Source: Neopestalotiopsis rosae
Lineage: Eukaryota > Ascomycota > Sordariomycetes > Amphisphaeriales > Sporocadaceae
Length of the DNA stretch: 64,000 nt
Direction: 5' to 3'
Assembly: GCA_023078685.1 (NCBI GenBank)
Contig: JALGAS010000003.1
Coordinates: forward strand, 3,534,001 to 3,598,000
Each line of letters opens with the position of its first letter. Position 1 is the first letter of the stretch. The notes under the pieces are model-generated. The model worked only from the letters and a program-made list of their open reading frames with translations. It did not search any database and was not told where the DNA came from. Positions 43,877 to 54,645 of the stretch are shown here, piece after piece. Both the position numbers and the translations under genes were made by a program.

Positions 43877-44983
43877 AGCAAATACGAAGGACTCCACGCC
43901 GTCGAGTGATAGTTCCATTGTCTACGAAAAGAATGGGCACCGGGCGACCTTGGTCATCGTTATCTACAGCTTGCGGGGAGCTCTATGTGTACTCCGGTTC
44001 AGGATCTGGAAATTGAGTGGTGGTGTGACAGTTGTTGCAGCGCGACGGAAAGGATGGGGATGCTCATGCTTCGACGGTCACTGTTGTACAGTTACTCCAA
44101 TTCATTTATGTCGTCGCAGCATATAGTGTGTACAAGTTTACGCTCTTTAAAAGATTAAATTGAAAGAAATCAAAGCACTCGAGGTCGAAAACTGCATACT
44201 AATGTGACTCGTTTATGAAACAAGTATGCATCCTTGAATTGCTAACGTTTCCTATATAATTGGCGAACCCAAAGCCCGTATTTATTATAGAATTAATTCC
44301 GCCACTAATTATTAGCTGTAAGACTATTTTGTATAGTTTTTGAGAGACAACTTAGTCCTTCCACCCGGGATTGGCCACTCACGAGGCCGGCATGTCACCT
44401 AAGTCCATCAGCCGGCCTGCATGTTAGCAGTATTATTTATTATGATAAGGATTGTTTTTTTCTTTTTTTAAATTTTATATTTAATAGTTTTATATTCTAA
44501 GTTTTGAGCTTTATAGACATATTTTCTCGTGTAAACCTTGACCCGAACCTAATTTGAAATCTTTTTAAAATAGGAAGACGGATACCTTGGCGATTGAAAG
44601 GATTGAGAAATAACGGCCTAGAGACGGATTGTCTGTATACAATATGGTGATGAAGCTTGGAGACGTGCGATCGTGGACAAAGATCTAATAGCAGCCAAGA
44701 GGAGAAGAGGAACAAGAGGATATTTACATTCTTTACACTAGTTATCAGTAGCGCACCAACGGATCGGTTGGTCTTATCGCTCCGCCGTGACTAACCCCCT
44801 GCCGTGCCAGTTTGCTGCTCCACAAACAACCAACAGACACAATGCAGGAACCCTTGGCTCACACGGCACTTATGTTTTCAAAAAGAGCTGTCCCGCGGTT
44901 GATCGTGAAGACGAAAAGCTCCATTTTGACTTTCATATACACCTCAATAGACGGACACATGTCCTTTTCCCCATAATCCAAAA
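43877..44983. other. AT-rich island upstream of the P450
   Basis: Without a gene. From about 44215 to 44560 the sequence is very AT-rich with long T and A runs, interrupted by a GC-rich block (about 44360-44430) holding two GCCGGC-centred sequences each followed by TGT or TGCATGTTA. This looks like a transposon remnant altered by repeat-induced point mutation, but no element can be named. Confidence 0.4.
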
Positions 44984-46722
44984 ATGTTCTTCGCTACTTT
45001 GTTTCCTGCGGTAGCGGGGCTATTGCTCTGGCTAGCATATAGAAAGTTGCAATACGTCCGCTTTGAGCAATATGCGCATTTTCCCCAGCATACGAGCTCA
45101 ATGGCACTAGGTCATCTCAAAACATTTGGCGATTTCGTCAAACGCAACAAGCCGGGCGCTCACCCCGACATGGCCATAGTAGCCATGAATCGAGCTTTGG
45201 ACCGCCCGCCGCTCATGTTCATGGATCTTCGACCAGTCGGTGACCCAATGGTGGTGGTCGGAGACTATGAGATCGCCGATCAGGTTTCCAAGGCATCCAA
45301 GATATTTCCGACAAGTCCTCCGAAGTCTGCCAGTCTACTACAGCGGTTACTGTATGTGACAGGCGAGACGTCCTTATTTTCTTTATATGTAGGTTCATGC
45401 ACCCGATGCTTGAAATCAGTGCTAAAGCATATCTTCATCTATCAGGGCGACGAATGGAGAGTACTTCGCAAAAGATTCAACACCGGGTTCTCGCCGCAGT
45501 ACCTGGCGACGTTCGTGCCCGAGATTCTGGACAAGGGCTTGATTTTCGTCAAACAGCTGGATGAACTTTGTGCGAGTCAAGATGTCTTTTCATTGATGAA
45601 CCTCACTACACGACTGACATTTGACGTTATTGGAAAAGTTGTCATGGAAGCCGATCTAGATGCACAAAGCTCTGGTGATGCTGATACTGGCTCGCTGATG
45701 AGCTTATTCGAAACACTGCTGGAAGCGTATAACGCCAATGGCCTTGACCTACCGTGGTGGCTCAACATGCGAAAAATCAGGAAACAGGCTGCGCTGTCAA
45801 ACCAAATCACCGACATACTACGTGCCATTGTGCGTACAAAACATGCTGAGCTGCATGGAAACGCAAAAGGCACTGGCAGTTCTCGAAGCGTTCTTTCCCT
45901 TGCTCTCCAGGACGTCAAAACTCTGACGCCACGCATCATGGACGAAACGTGCGACCAGCTCCGCACTTTTCTTTTCGCAGGACATGATACGACCAGTATC
46001 CTAATCTCATGGGCACTTTATGAGCTCTCCCGCACTCCTCGCGCCATGCGGGCGGCACGCGGTGAGCTGGATAGCCTTCTTGGTACTGACAACAATCCTG
46101 CCGCTATACGCACCCGATTAGCTGAGCGCGTGGATCTGTCCCAGCAGATGCCTTACATATCAGCTGTCATCAAGGAAACACTACGGCTTCATCCCCCAGG
46201 GGGCACTGCAAGATTGATCCCTCCTGGTTCTGGTTTCTTTGTCCGTCTACCAAGCGGCGAGCAAAAATGCCTGGACGGTCTACTCGTTTACAACTGCCAA
46301 AGTATTATACACAGAGACCCCCGAGCTTTTGGTGACACGGCCGACGACTTTGTGCCTGAGCGATGGTTGGCTGATGAAGAACCAATTCCAGCCGCGGCTT
46401 GGAGACCATACGAACGCGGGCCACGGAATTGCATCGGCCTGGAATTGGCGAACATTGAAGCGCGAATCATCATTGCGTTGGTGGTTCGTCGATATGACTT
46501 CACCAAGGTCGGCCTGGGTGGATTTGCCTTGAATAACAGTGGCCAGCCGAGCTTGGATGAGAAGACAGGCCAGTTTAAAGTTACGGAGGAGTTGTACACA
46601 GTAAGTTTCAACGAAGAATTCTCGACGTGATTGAGGGGCAACTAATTCAAGCCAAACAGACAAGACAAATAACGTCAAAGCCGGTAGATAGTATGATGAT
46701 GAGAGTCAAGCTGGCAAAATAG
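44984..46722 (+). CDS. Cytochrome P450 monooxygenase
   Basis: Three exons (44984-45388, 45446-46600, 46660-46722) give 540 residues. Both introns (57 and 59 nt) have good signals. The first would also read through in frame, but splicing joins LFSLY to GDEWRVLRKRF, the normal C-helix region. The second replaces a short read-through tail with TRQITSKPVDSMMMRVKLAK, the usual C-terminus. An N-terminal membrane anchor (FFATLFPAVAGLLLWLAY) points to the ER. I-helix FLFAGHDTTS (about residue 313), KETLRLHPP (ExxR), PERW and the heme loop YERGPRNCIGLE with the Cys ligand (about 463) are all intact. It should be an active, NADPH-P450-reductase-dependent oxygenase. Substrate is unknown. It is the nearest oxidative enzyme to the KEX2 repeat gene, 1.1 kb away, across the AT-rich island. 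Confidence 0.88.
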
Positions 46723-47409
46723 TACGTAGTCTCTAATAGCGCGAAATCGCCGCTAGTCGTGGCAGCAACAAGCAAGTGGATGGAAGAACTTGCTATGCAA
46801 GATGGATGTGTCACGATACACGACTATTGCCGCAAGCGTCTTTCTCCACGGGGGAGGGGGGGGGGTACTTTGGAAGTCCGTACTCCGAGGCTTGATGTCA
46901 ATTCCCATATCATAGAGGGCGATTCATTGATTGATCCACATATTTTAATCGAGTTCGGTGGCTGCGCACCCTGCGATTTAGTCTAAGCCCACTGCGAAAC
47001 CTCCCGAACCGGGGTTAGATGCGACTTTCAGGCCCTACCCAGTGGCTAAGCCCCTCAGCACGCATCTGGCCCCCAACTATTCACGTATTTGGCCCCAAAA
47101 GAACCACCATCTGTTCAGTTAAGCCCCGACTTCGCGAGGTCGGATTGGTTGATTCCTTGTCATATCATTGAAATCATACCCAATTTGCTGTCGTTCGTAA
47201 CATCACTATGCACGAATGTATCACACTCGGCGAAGTGCCGCCCCACGGTATCATTCATGCCGCAACCGAAATCGTTTTCTCTTCACAGCTAGAATCTCAC
47301 TAATGCAGGGAGCGCGTTGACAAGATGGCTGCTTTCAAAACAGATACATATCAAAGCATTGTTCGTCGCTGACTTTATCAGTTATTTGCACTCAAAATGA
47401 GAAAAGACC
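46723..47409. other. Intergenic region with G homopolymer
   Basis: Holds the P450 3' flank and the promoter of the next gene. A run of ten G bases (46856-46865) preceded by a shorter G run could cause sequencing slippage. No gene seen. Confidence 0.5.
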
Positions 47410-49362
47410 ATGGCGGTGCGTACAACTGCAATCCTGATTATCTCCAATCTACTCCTTGGCATTCTTTTTGCCGTTGCTCATCATGTATTCTACGCATCTC
47501 TGGACGGTCAAGTCGTTGCTGACCAACATCAGCAGGAGTGGTACTTGCGGATAGGCACCGGTCTTTCATTCGCCATCCGCACACTTTTATCGGCATCGAT
47601 AGGGTCGGCATATGTTCAGCTGATATGGTTCAACGTGAAGCATACAACAATAAGTATTAATGGACTGGATGCGCTGTTCGGAGTGCTATTCAATGCGTGG
47701 GACTTGGCGGTATGGGAACTTTGGAAGACACGTCCCATGCTGACTATACTGGCGGTAACAATCTGGTATTTGAGCCGCTTAGCAATACGCGATTGATGCC
47801 ATTAACCAGAAGATAAAGGATTCTACCGCTTACTTCAATTGTCACACCAGCTACGCTTACCATCGAGGTTGCGAGGGACCCACGAGCGGATGAAGTTGCA
47901 TTATCCCTGCCGGTTCCTGATTATACCGAAACTCGAAAATTTGCCGATATAAACGAAGGCTATCCCAGGTTCCAGCAAGCGTCTTCAAGAATTCTGAGAC
48001 TGTTTAACTCGGTAACCTCATTGGGCACGATTCTGACAATCCCTCCACCATTCCCGAACTCATCATACACCCTTGATTTCTACGGACCGTCGATCGCATG
48101 TGAGTCCCTAGACACGGAATCCAATTTGGTTCAACTCACAGTTGACGTTTTTGGAACAAAACCCGGCCAGTTTTGGGGAAGCATACCTTATTATGCAGGC
48201 TTCATCCCGAATTCATACTGTGGGAACGATAATCACTGTCTTAGCAAACAAGATGATGATGATATTGCCATCAGGACACTGCATCAAACACTAAACTCTA
48301 CCTTGGTACCGCACTTGACATCCTACGACAATGTCTCTGAAGAGTACGCCAAAGCCTATGTTTTTGTGCGGAATAGCGCCTCTCATCCTCCATTTACGAT
48401 TATTAAGTGTGGTTTCTACAACTCGTCATATTTGGTTGCAGCGAACTTCGTTGATGGTCACCATGAAATATCTTTCACGACGACAAGGCTGAACGGGCTG
48501 TCACTGAAGACTGCGATGTCATGCCGCGGCCAAGAATCAGACCTTTGCGGGGCTAATTTGTCCTACCTGTCTATCCTTGACGCTCTAGGAAAGACTTTGG
48601 TGGGAACTGTATCCTGGGGGGACCCCCAGAGCGATACGTACTATTCTATAACGCCGACGCGGACTCAGATCTTAGCAACGGTGCTCAGCCAGACCTGGGA
48701 GTTTCGGACACTGCCCCAGATGTCACAGGGACCAATCACTATAGCCAACATGAGTCTTGCAGAAGCCTTAGAGCAAGTCGTTGCGAACACGACATTAAGC
48801 TTGCTCGCCGACTCATATTTCTTGTAAGCAGCTTCTGAATAAATTGCCTAAGGTGCTCAACTAACCTCATCGAAGACAAGACCCGAGGAAGACCACAAGC
48901 AAAGTCGTAACTGTTAGGTTCCCTCAGAATGCCTACTCTTATAAACCACGGAATCTGTTGATCTCATACTGTCTTGGATGCGCCGTCACCACTTTGGTGG
49001 CCGCTTTCGGACTAATATGCATATTGATGGCTTCAACAGCCTATGCAATTCGTTTCTCGACAATTCTCCGAACAACTCAGGGATTACACGCAGATGCCGG
49101 CATATCTCCAGCGGAAACAAGCGGTGCTGAGCCGTCACCTCCAGGTCTGGCTGAGACACATGTGATATTGAGACGTCAGGTGACCAAATCAGGGGATGAC
49201 GACAATGGCCAGGCATGGGCGTTTTCGGTCATGAGGCAGGAAAGTAAGGTTGCTAGAGAATTGGACAGAGGTTTGTCTTCGGAATCCCTATTTGAGCTCG
49301 ATGTTCAAGTAGAGCCACCTACAGTGGTCTCAGCTCAATTCAATCACGAAGGAAACATATAG
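47410..49362 (+). CDS. Large fungal multi-pass membrane protein, unknown function
   Basis: Three exons (47410-47765, 47819-48823, 48876-49362) give 615 residues. The first intron (GTATTT donor) is supported because splicing restores TIWILPLTSIVTPATLTIE, the expected join in this family. The second has GTAAGC. ATG 47410 sits in ACCATGG. Hydrophobic segments: residues 5-25 (AILIISNLLLGILFAVAHHV), about 50-75, 105-130 across the splice, and one near the C-terminus (LGCAVTTLVAAFGLICILMAS). Between the third and last lies a large Cys- and Asn-rich loop with several N-glycosylation sites (NSSYT, NSTL, NVSEE, NLSYL, NMSL, NTTLS), so it faces the lumen or exterior. The layout, helices, glycosylated Cys-rich loop, helix and polar tail, recalls the DUF3176 protein at 19 kb and a common ascomycete family of unknown role. 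No transport or enzyme motif is recognised. Confidence 0.78.
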
Positions 49363-49495
49363 TCTGGTACAGTAATAGACCGGCATAGTTTCTTTTGAAG
49401 ACGCCAATTTGGCATCCTATCCCCTGATGCAGCGATACCATCGAGATCTCAACATCTGTCATGGGTCGTCGTGCTCTACTGAACCATTTACCAAA

Positions 49496-51213
49496 TCATC
49501 CAGACCTTGGCAGCTTGAAACCATTCGTGCGGTACATGAAGCCACTAGGATCGTATTCAAGGCGAATATCCTGTAGACGCTGAAATGTGGCCGGGCCGTC
49601 AGAGAACAGTGAGTCTTGACCACTTTGAGCGTCGTTCGCGAAAATGGGATTATAAGGACCAAACGTCAAATCGCCGCCCTGGTAGTTGGTTGGTATAAAT
49701 TCAGAGTACTGTGTCTTCTGGTAATTGGTCGTCTGGTCAACAAATGAGGCGAGCTGTTGAGTGATAACGCTGTCCGCTCCCGCATTCTGCCACGTCAGAG
49801 TATGCTCAATCCAAATCTTGTCGCCAACACTGGGGTCCAACTGAAGCGCTGCGGGCCCTCGAACGGCATTGGCCTTCTGCAATCCAACTGGTATAGGTTG
49901 AATCGCCATGCTAAACGCAGTGACATTTGCTGATAGGTTCTCACGGAAAGAAGCTTTTGGCGCTTGCGTGACATACCACTCCAAATATGTAGTCATGTCC
50001 TCGATAGCTAAATTCGGCAAAGATGTGACTGCATCAGTTATGCGGCCACCAGAAGTGCTCAGACCCCCGAGCTCAAGTATCTCGGGATATGTTTGAGATT
50101 TGGCGCCGTTGTACACCATGGGAATGTTGAAAAAGTCTTGGAACAGTGCACTTGGAGGGGTTGCACCGTCCCAAAATAGGAAGACAGCCCATATGTAACT
50201 ACCATTGAACTGTGCTGTAGAACTCCAGGTGATTGTCGGCAAGAGCGCCGATTTCGATTCGTTGAAAGCGCTGACATATTTTGTGATGGCGGAGACAACA
50301 GCATGGGTCTGATTTGATGTGTAGATAAGCGGCCCTCCCCAAACAGTTCCAACAGAGTGTGTCTTGAGTGTATATCTAGTGACAATTCCAAAGTTATTGC
50401 CTGAAACTTGTTAGTAAGAAAATTTCAATCTGTAATCAAGTGAAAAAATGGACAGCCACTTACTACCACCGCGGAGAGCGAAGAATAGATCCGCATGACT
50501 CTCTTCTGATGCTACGGCAATCGTTCCGTTCGATAGCACGACTTCAAACTCGACAACGTTGTCAGATGCGAAACCCTACACGTATTCATTCATTAGTATC
50601 CTGAAAGATTAATTCACCGATCAAGAGAACATACATATTGAGCTGTGAGATACGACAGACCACCAAGAGGAATGAATCCTCCAACACCAACGTCGGCCGC
50701 CCTTCCGCCCACAGCTGCTCGCCCAAGTGGATTCAAGGTGGCCATGACCTCTCTCCATCTGCAGCCAGGTCCGACGTCGACGGTTTGCAAGTCAGCGGAG
50801 GGCGTAATAGTTTGCATGTTGGGCCGGAAGGAGATTATAATTCCCCCATCCGTACTAGAGAAGCCACGATTCCAATTGTGGCCACCGGATTTGAGAGCGA
50901 AAGGCACGCTGCGGTACTTCTGGAGGACTTGCGCAATGGTGGAAACATCTTCAGCTGAGCTGGGGTATACCATGCAAGCGGGGAAATCATCTTCATTGGC
51001 ATAGTCAGCATATGGAGTTCGTGTATCCTCGTACAATGTCGACCCGTTAGAGATTTGGGAACTGGTATTACCGCCAGGCTTGAATGCAACTTGGCTTGGT
51101 AGAAGATCTTCGAGCTCAAGACATGCTTTTCCAGTGTCACAACTAAGTCCAGTTGCCAGTCCAAGGAATGTCGCACTGCCAGCCAATACTGAAGAGAAAT
51201 AAGTTGACTTCAT
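49496..51213 (-). CDS. Secreted FAD-linked oxidoreductase (BBE/PCMH type)
   Basis: Three exons (51213-50635, 50575-50464, 50400-49496) give 531 residues. The first intron has GTATGT and the second GTAAGT with [28 protein letters not shown] is a signal peptide; a further upstream ATG at 51270 would hide it. The FAD-binding fold (about 75-250) has [23 protein letters not shown] with His112 as probable covalent flavin ligand, [23 protein letters not shown] and, across the splice, LRGGSNNFGIV. The rest is the substrate domain. The usual C-terminal BBE tail appears as the segment from [10 protein letters not shown] to [19 protein letters not shown], with the conserved DP...F. Members oxidise alcohols, sugars or phenols, or close rings in secondary metabolism. 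Secretion is predicted. It lies tail-to-tail with the membrane protein gene at 47 kb. Confidence 0.87.
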
Positions 51214-52633
51214 ATTTGCAAAAAGCAGTGCAAACTGAGGATAATCGGTGCGACAAATATTAGCCTTCAATGTTCAGAGTCCTTCAGTTGTCTACCTATG
51301 TATACATGACTTATAAATCGCTCCCAGCGATACATTCGATCTGTCGAAATTGACTCGGAAATTTCGGGAGCTCCCAAGGCAGTAGTTGCTACTCGTATAG
51401 GCAGTTTAAGTCCATTACAAAAGAAACGACTGCTCGCACACTTGACCGTATCGAGTTAGAGCCTCGGACCTGATGCAAATCATTGCGGGGAGCCGCCACT
51501 AGGCCGCCCGTAGCGCCCTTGTTCCAAGGTTATGATGTGTATATCAGAGTAGCAGTAAGTCCGACGAGAATCGAATGCTTGTGTATTGACGTAACTCTCC
51601 TATCCTTCGTATTGAGGGTCGAGTAGGTCTCTTCTCTTACTCTTGTGCAATGATTTCTCCGGTCCTGAAAGAGCTTCAATTCGGCTGCGGTGCGCTTCGC
51701 TTAAGTACTTAGGCACAAGCTACACAGAACTCTGCACGCGATGCTGCCGAGGTTCTCGAGCAAGCATAGACTGCAAATCGTTAATGGCACCTAAACGGAA
51801 AACGCACTGGTATAATTGTTGGAGCGCCATTTATGCTAGGTGGGCGGCTGAGCCCGGAAGATATAACCTCAAACACATGAACGATGGCGACATTTGGATT
51901 GTCTGGGGGAGAAGCCGTGACCTCAGAATTTTCCAGAATGTGCATTTCGAACTTCTTGGTAAAAAGCTAAGGGATGTGCTCCCCCGCTTGTCGAATCGCC
52001 GCCGGAAGACCCTGTAGACACAACGCCTGCTGCAGATGCGTAGATACCTAAAAACTTTTCCTAACAAAAGAAATCACAGGAATTTTGTTTTTATCTATAA
52101 ATTTTCAATCGTTTATTATTTGATTAAACTAACAAAAAATAATTAGTTCTATTATTAAATCTTTACTTACGCAATAAGAAATTCCCGCTCCTAGCATATA
52201 ATAATATATCCGCAAGATAGACTATATAATAAGGCAAACCCAATACCGAGATCGAGGCCGTCATCCAACACCTCTCTCATGTCTTCGGGCTCCATGATAG
52301 TACTGCCGAGTCCTTTGCAAGCCTTCTTGGGATTGTGCTTATCGGCCTCTGCTCTGGCCGCAACAGCTTCCTCCCATGGTCTGATCAAGCCTATTGTACG
52401 AGGTCAGTCTTATGTAGCACACGGATGATGGCAGTTTGACCTGCTAAAGTGAGCTAGACATTTGTCATGGGGCTCCTGTACCTCACGGTCGCATGCTGTC
52501 GTTGCAACGCATATACCATATGATAGATCTACTCAGATATACAACAGCCGGCATCACAACCGACACTCATCTGCAATGCGAACGGTTATTCTTTTGGACC
52601 CAGCTAAGTATTATTCTATTTTAGTTGATATAA
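51214..52633. other. Intergenic region with AT-rich island
   Basis: From about 52030 to 52230 the sequence is strongly AT-rich (runs of A and T, TTTATTATTTGATTAAAC-like text), resembling the island at 44.2-44.6 kb. Frames at 51643-52017 (plus) and 52191-52388 (minus) border it and may be gene fragments, but no family is recognised. Confidence 0.4.
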
Positions 52634-54271
52634 CTAGAGCTGATATCTGAGGCTCGTCTTATTGGAATTCAGAACACCTTCTCCCTTTTCCTCCACCAGC
52701 TCACCAGTTGAGGTCTGCTTAAAGAGTCGTCGATTATTGGCCCAGTAGTAAACAATCATCAGAAGTGTGACCACAATACTGCCCGCATATATGCACATGA
52801 TCTTCAAGAATCCCTTCTCATAATACGGCGCATCGCTCTGGACAAAAATGTTTTGCCCGGCAAGTCCGCCCAGATTAGACCCGGCAACGGCCAGGGCCAT
52901 GCCAAGACACCGCACCTGAGGGTCGGCCGTGTTGATGCTGAACCACGCATCATTGAGACCCTGCGACACAGCCGTCCCCGCCGCGAACACGGTCAGAACT
53001 GCGTACTTGAGCCAGGCGTCGGTGTTGCGCACGAGCGAGTACTGTATTCCGGAAAAGACGAGACTGTAGACGCCGCAGAGCAGACACAAGGGTCCCCGCA
53101 TGGCTGTTTTGTCGCTGATCCACGAGATGAGGACGGCGTATATGCAAACTCCAAAGTTGTGCACGGCGGCCAGCTCGCTGGCTATAATGGCATCGAAACC
53201 AAGATTCTTGATAATGGTTGGCATATAGGTTCCGATACCGCCCTTGGGGGTCAAGGAGATGAGATTGATGGCCGAATGACCCCAGATGGCTGGATTGGTC
53301 AACAAGATCTGTACGGCGCGCTTAACGCCAATGCTCTCCAGAGAGATTCTTTTGCGGGGGTCATCGAGGAGGACTCTGGCATGCATGATGCGGTTTTCCT
53401 CTTCGGTAAAGAAATTTAGGGTCTTGACTCTACACAAAGGTGCAGTATTAGTGGTCGTTGAAGGCATAAAAAGAATGAACCAAAACCCCACGAGTAGAGT
53501 AAATACGCCATTGAGGAGGAAAAGCCACTTTTTTCTATTAGCACTCGTTCCAGGTCCAGGACTTTACGACTTGAATTTGCTTACTTGCCACTGCTTCAGC
53601 CCAGTTGACACTGGGATCTTGAAGATGCCGCCGGCAATGAGACCTCCGATTCCAGCCGAAAAATAATTACCCAAGTAAACAAGCGTGACACGCATCGCCA
53701 TCTCGCTGCGGGTATAGAAGCTGGCCAGAATGGTCAGGGAAGCCGCGAGGTAACCCGCCTCGCACATGCCCAGCAGGAATCGCGTAGCATAGAAGCCCGA
53801 GAGGTTCCGAATGGCTGTCTGCGCCGTGGCAACAGTACCCCAGGCAAAGACCTGAATCACAAGCCACTTGGCAGGTCCTATGCGGGACAAGACGATGTTG
53901 AAAGGAATCTCGAAAATGACGATCCCCGCCAGCATCAGCTGGTTTCCGTAGTTGACTTGATCGGTACCGATCCCGATATCCTTGGTGAAGCTTGTCGTGA
54001 TGGCGTATGCGATGTTGCCTTTATCCAACTGGAGTGCAAAAAGACCCAGCATTAGAGACGGGAGTACGAGGTAATCGAGCCTGGATTACCCGAAACGATT
54101 TAGCTATGGTACACGGTGTTGATCATCTTCTACTCACTTTCTTCGTACTCTTGTCTCTGCCTCAAGAGACCAATGCCTTGGGATACTGGAGTCCGACATG
54201 ACTGCTGCCCCATGATCCATAACCTGGGCTATTGCCTCCACAAGAGGCTTTTCAGGTACAGAAACCATCAT
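52634..54271 (-). CDS. MFS transporter, anion:cation symporter (Dal5/Tna1-like) family
   Basis: Three exons (54271-54138, 54080-53585, 53527-52634) give 507 residues. The splice at VRRK/LDYLVLP restores the usual run-up to the first helix. ALQLDKGNIAYAIT corresponds to the DRxNIGNA motif, with Lys where Arg is usual. Twelve hydrophobic segments in two sets of six are visible, with GPAKWLVIQVFAWGTVATAQ and TRFLLGMCEAGYLAA typical of the allantoate permease group and the loop PSTTTNTAPLCRVKTLNFFTEEEN between the halves. Members import organic anions such as allantoate, nicotinate, pantothenate or tartrate with protons. The next genes are a Zn2Cys6 factor, a second MFS gene and a sulfatase, and its promoter carries a motif shared with the sulfatase promoter. 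Starts at 54271 and 54268 are equivalent. Confidence 0.85.
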
Positions 54272-54403
54272 CAGGATACCTTTAGGATGTACACAGGTAT
54301 AATAGAGTATCGGTATCTGATACCTCGGCCAGACGATCGTCAAGTTATAGGTCAGGATTGGGGGAGAACTCCCAATTCTGAACCCCTGTTCCGATAAGCC
54401 GAT

Positions 54404-54443
54404 TTTTCGGCGCCCTGCGGTTAGGAACCCCGATCGCCGAAAA
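54404..54443. promoter_or_regulatory. Inverted repeat in MFS promoter
   Basis: Perfect 9-bp arms TTTTCGGCG (54404-54412) and CGCCGAAAA (54435-54443) separated by 22 bases, about 135-170 bases upstream of the transporter ATG. Zn2Cys6 factors usually bind paired CGG triplets, so this is a candidate site for the factor encoded next door. The same core recurs at 59803-59837. Confidence 0.5.
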
Positions 54444-54645
54444 GAAGGATGACAACATTGAGGCCAAGTCTTGCGCAATTGCCGCAACTATGGTGTTCCC
54501 CAGTCGCCTGACTTTCTTGCAATAATGGATGGATTGACTGTCGAATTTGTCGTTTTGACTTTACCTTTATTTACAACAGTATGCCCAAAACGCTCCATTG
54601 TCTCTGCTTTTTTACAATTCGCCGTATTTACAAATGAAGCGCGAC

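Noticed and set aside
43452..43940. Minus-strand frames of 162 and 103 codons opposite the repeat precursor
   Set aside because: They exist because the coding repeats are in phase; products mirror the repeats and have no start context or domain.
51643..52017. 124-codon plus-strand frame beside the AT-rich island
   Set aside because: No domain, signal peptide or splice support; may be a fragment of a lost gene.
52191..52388. 65-codon minus-strand frame (IRPWEEAVAARAEADKHNP...)
   Set aside because: The first 40 residues look coding and an acceptor-like CAATAG precedes them, but no other exon is found and the end runs into AT-rich sequence. Too little to call.
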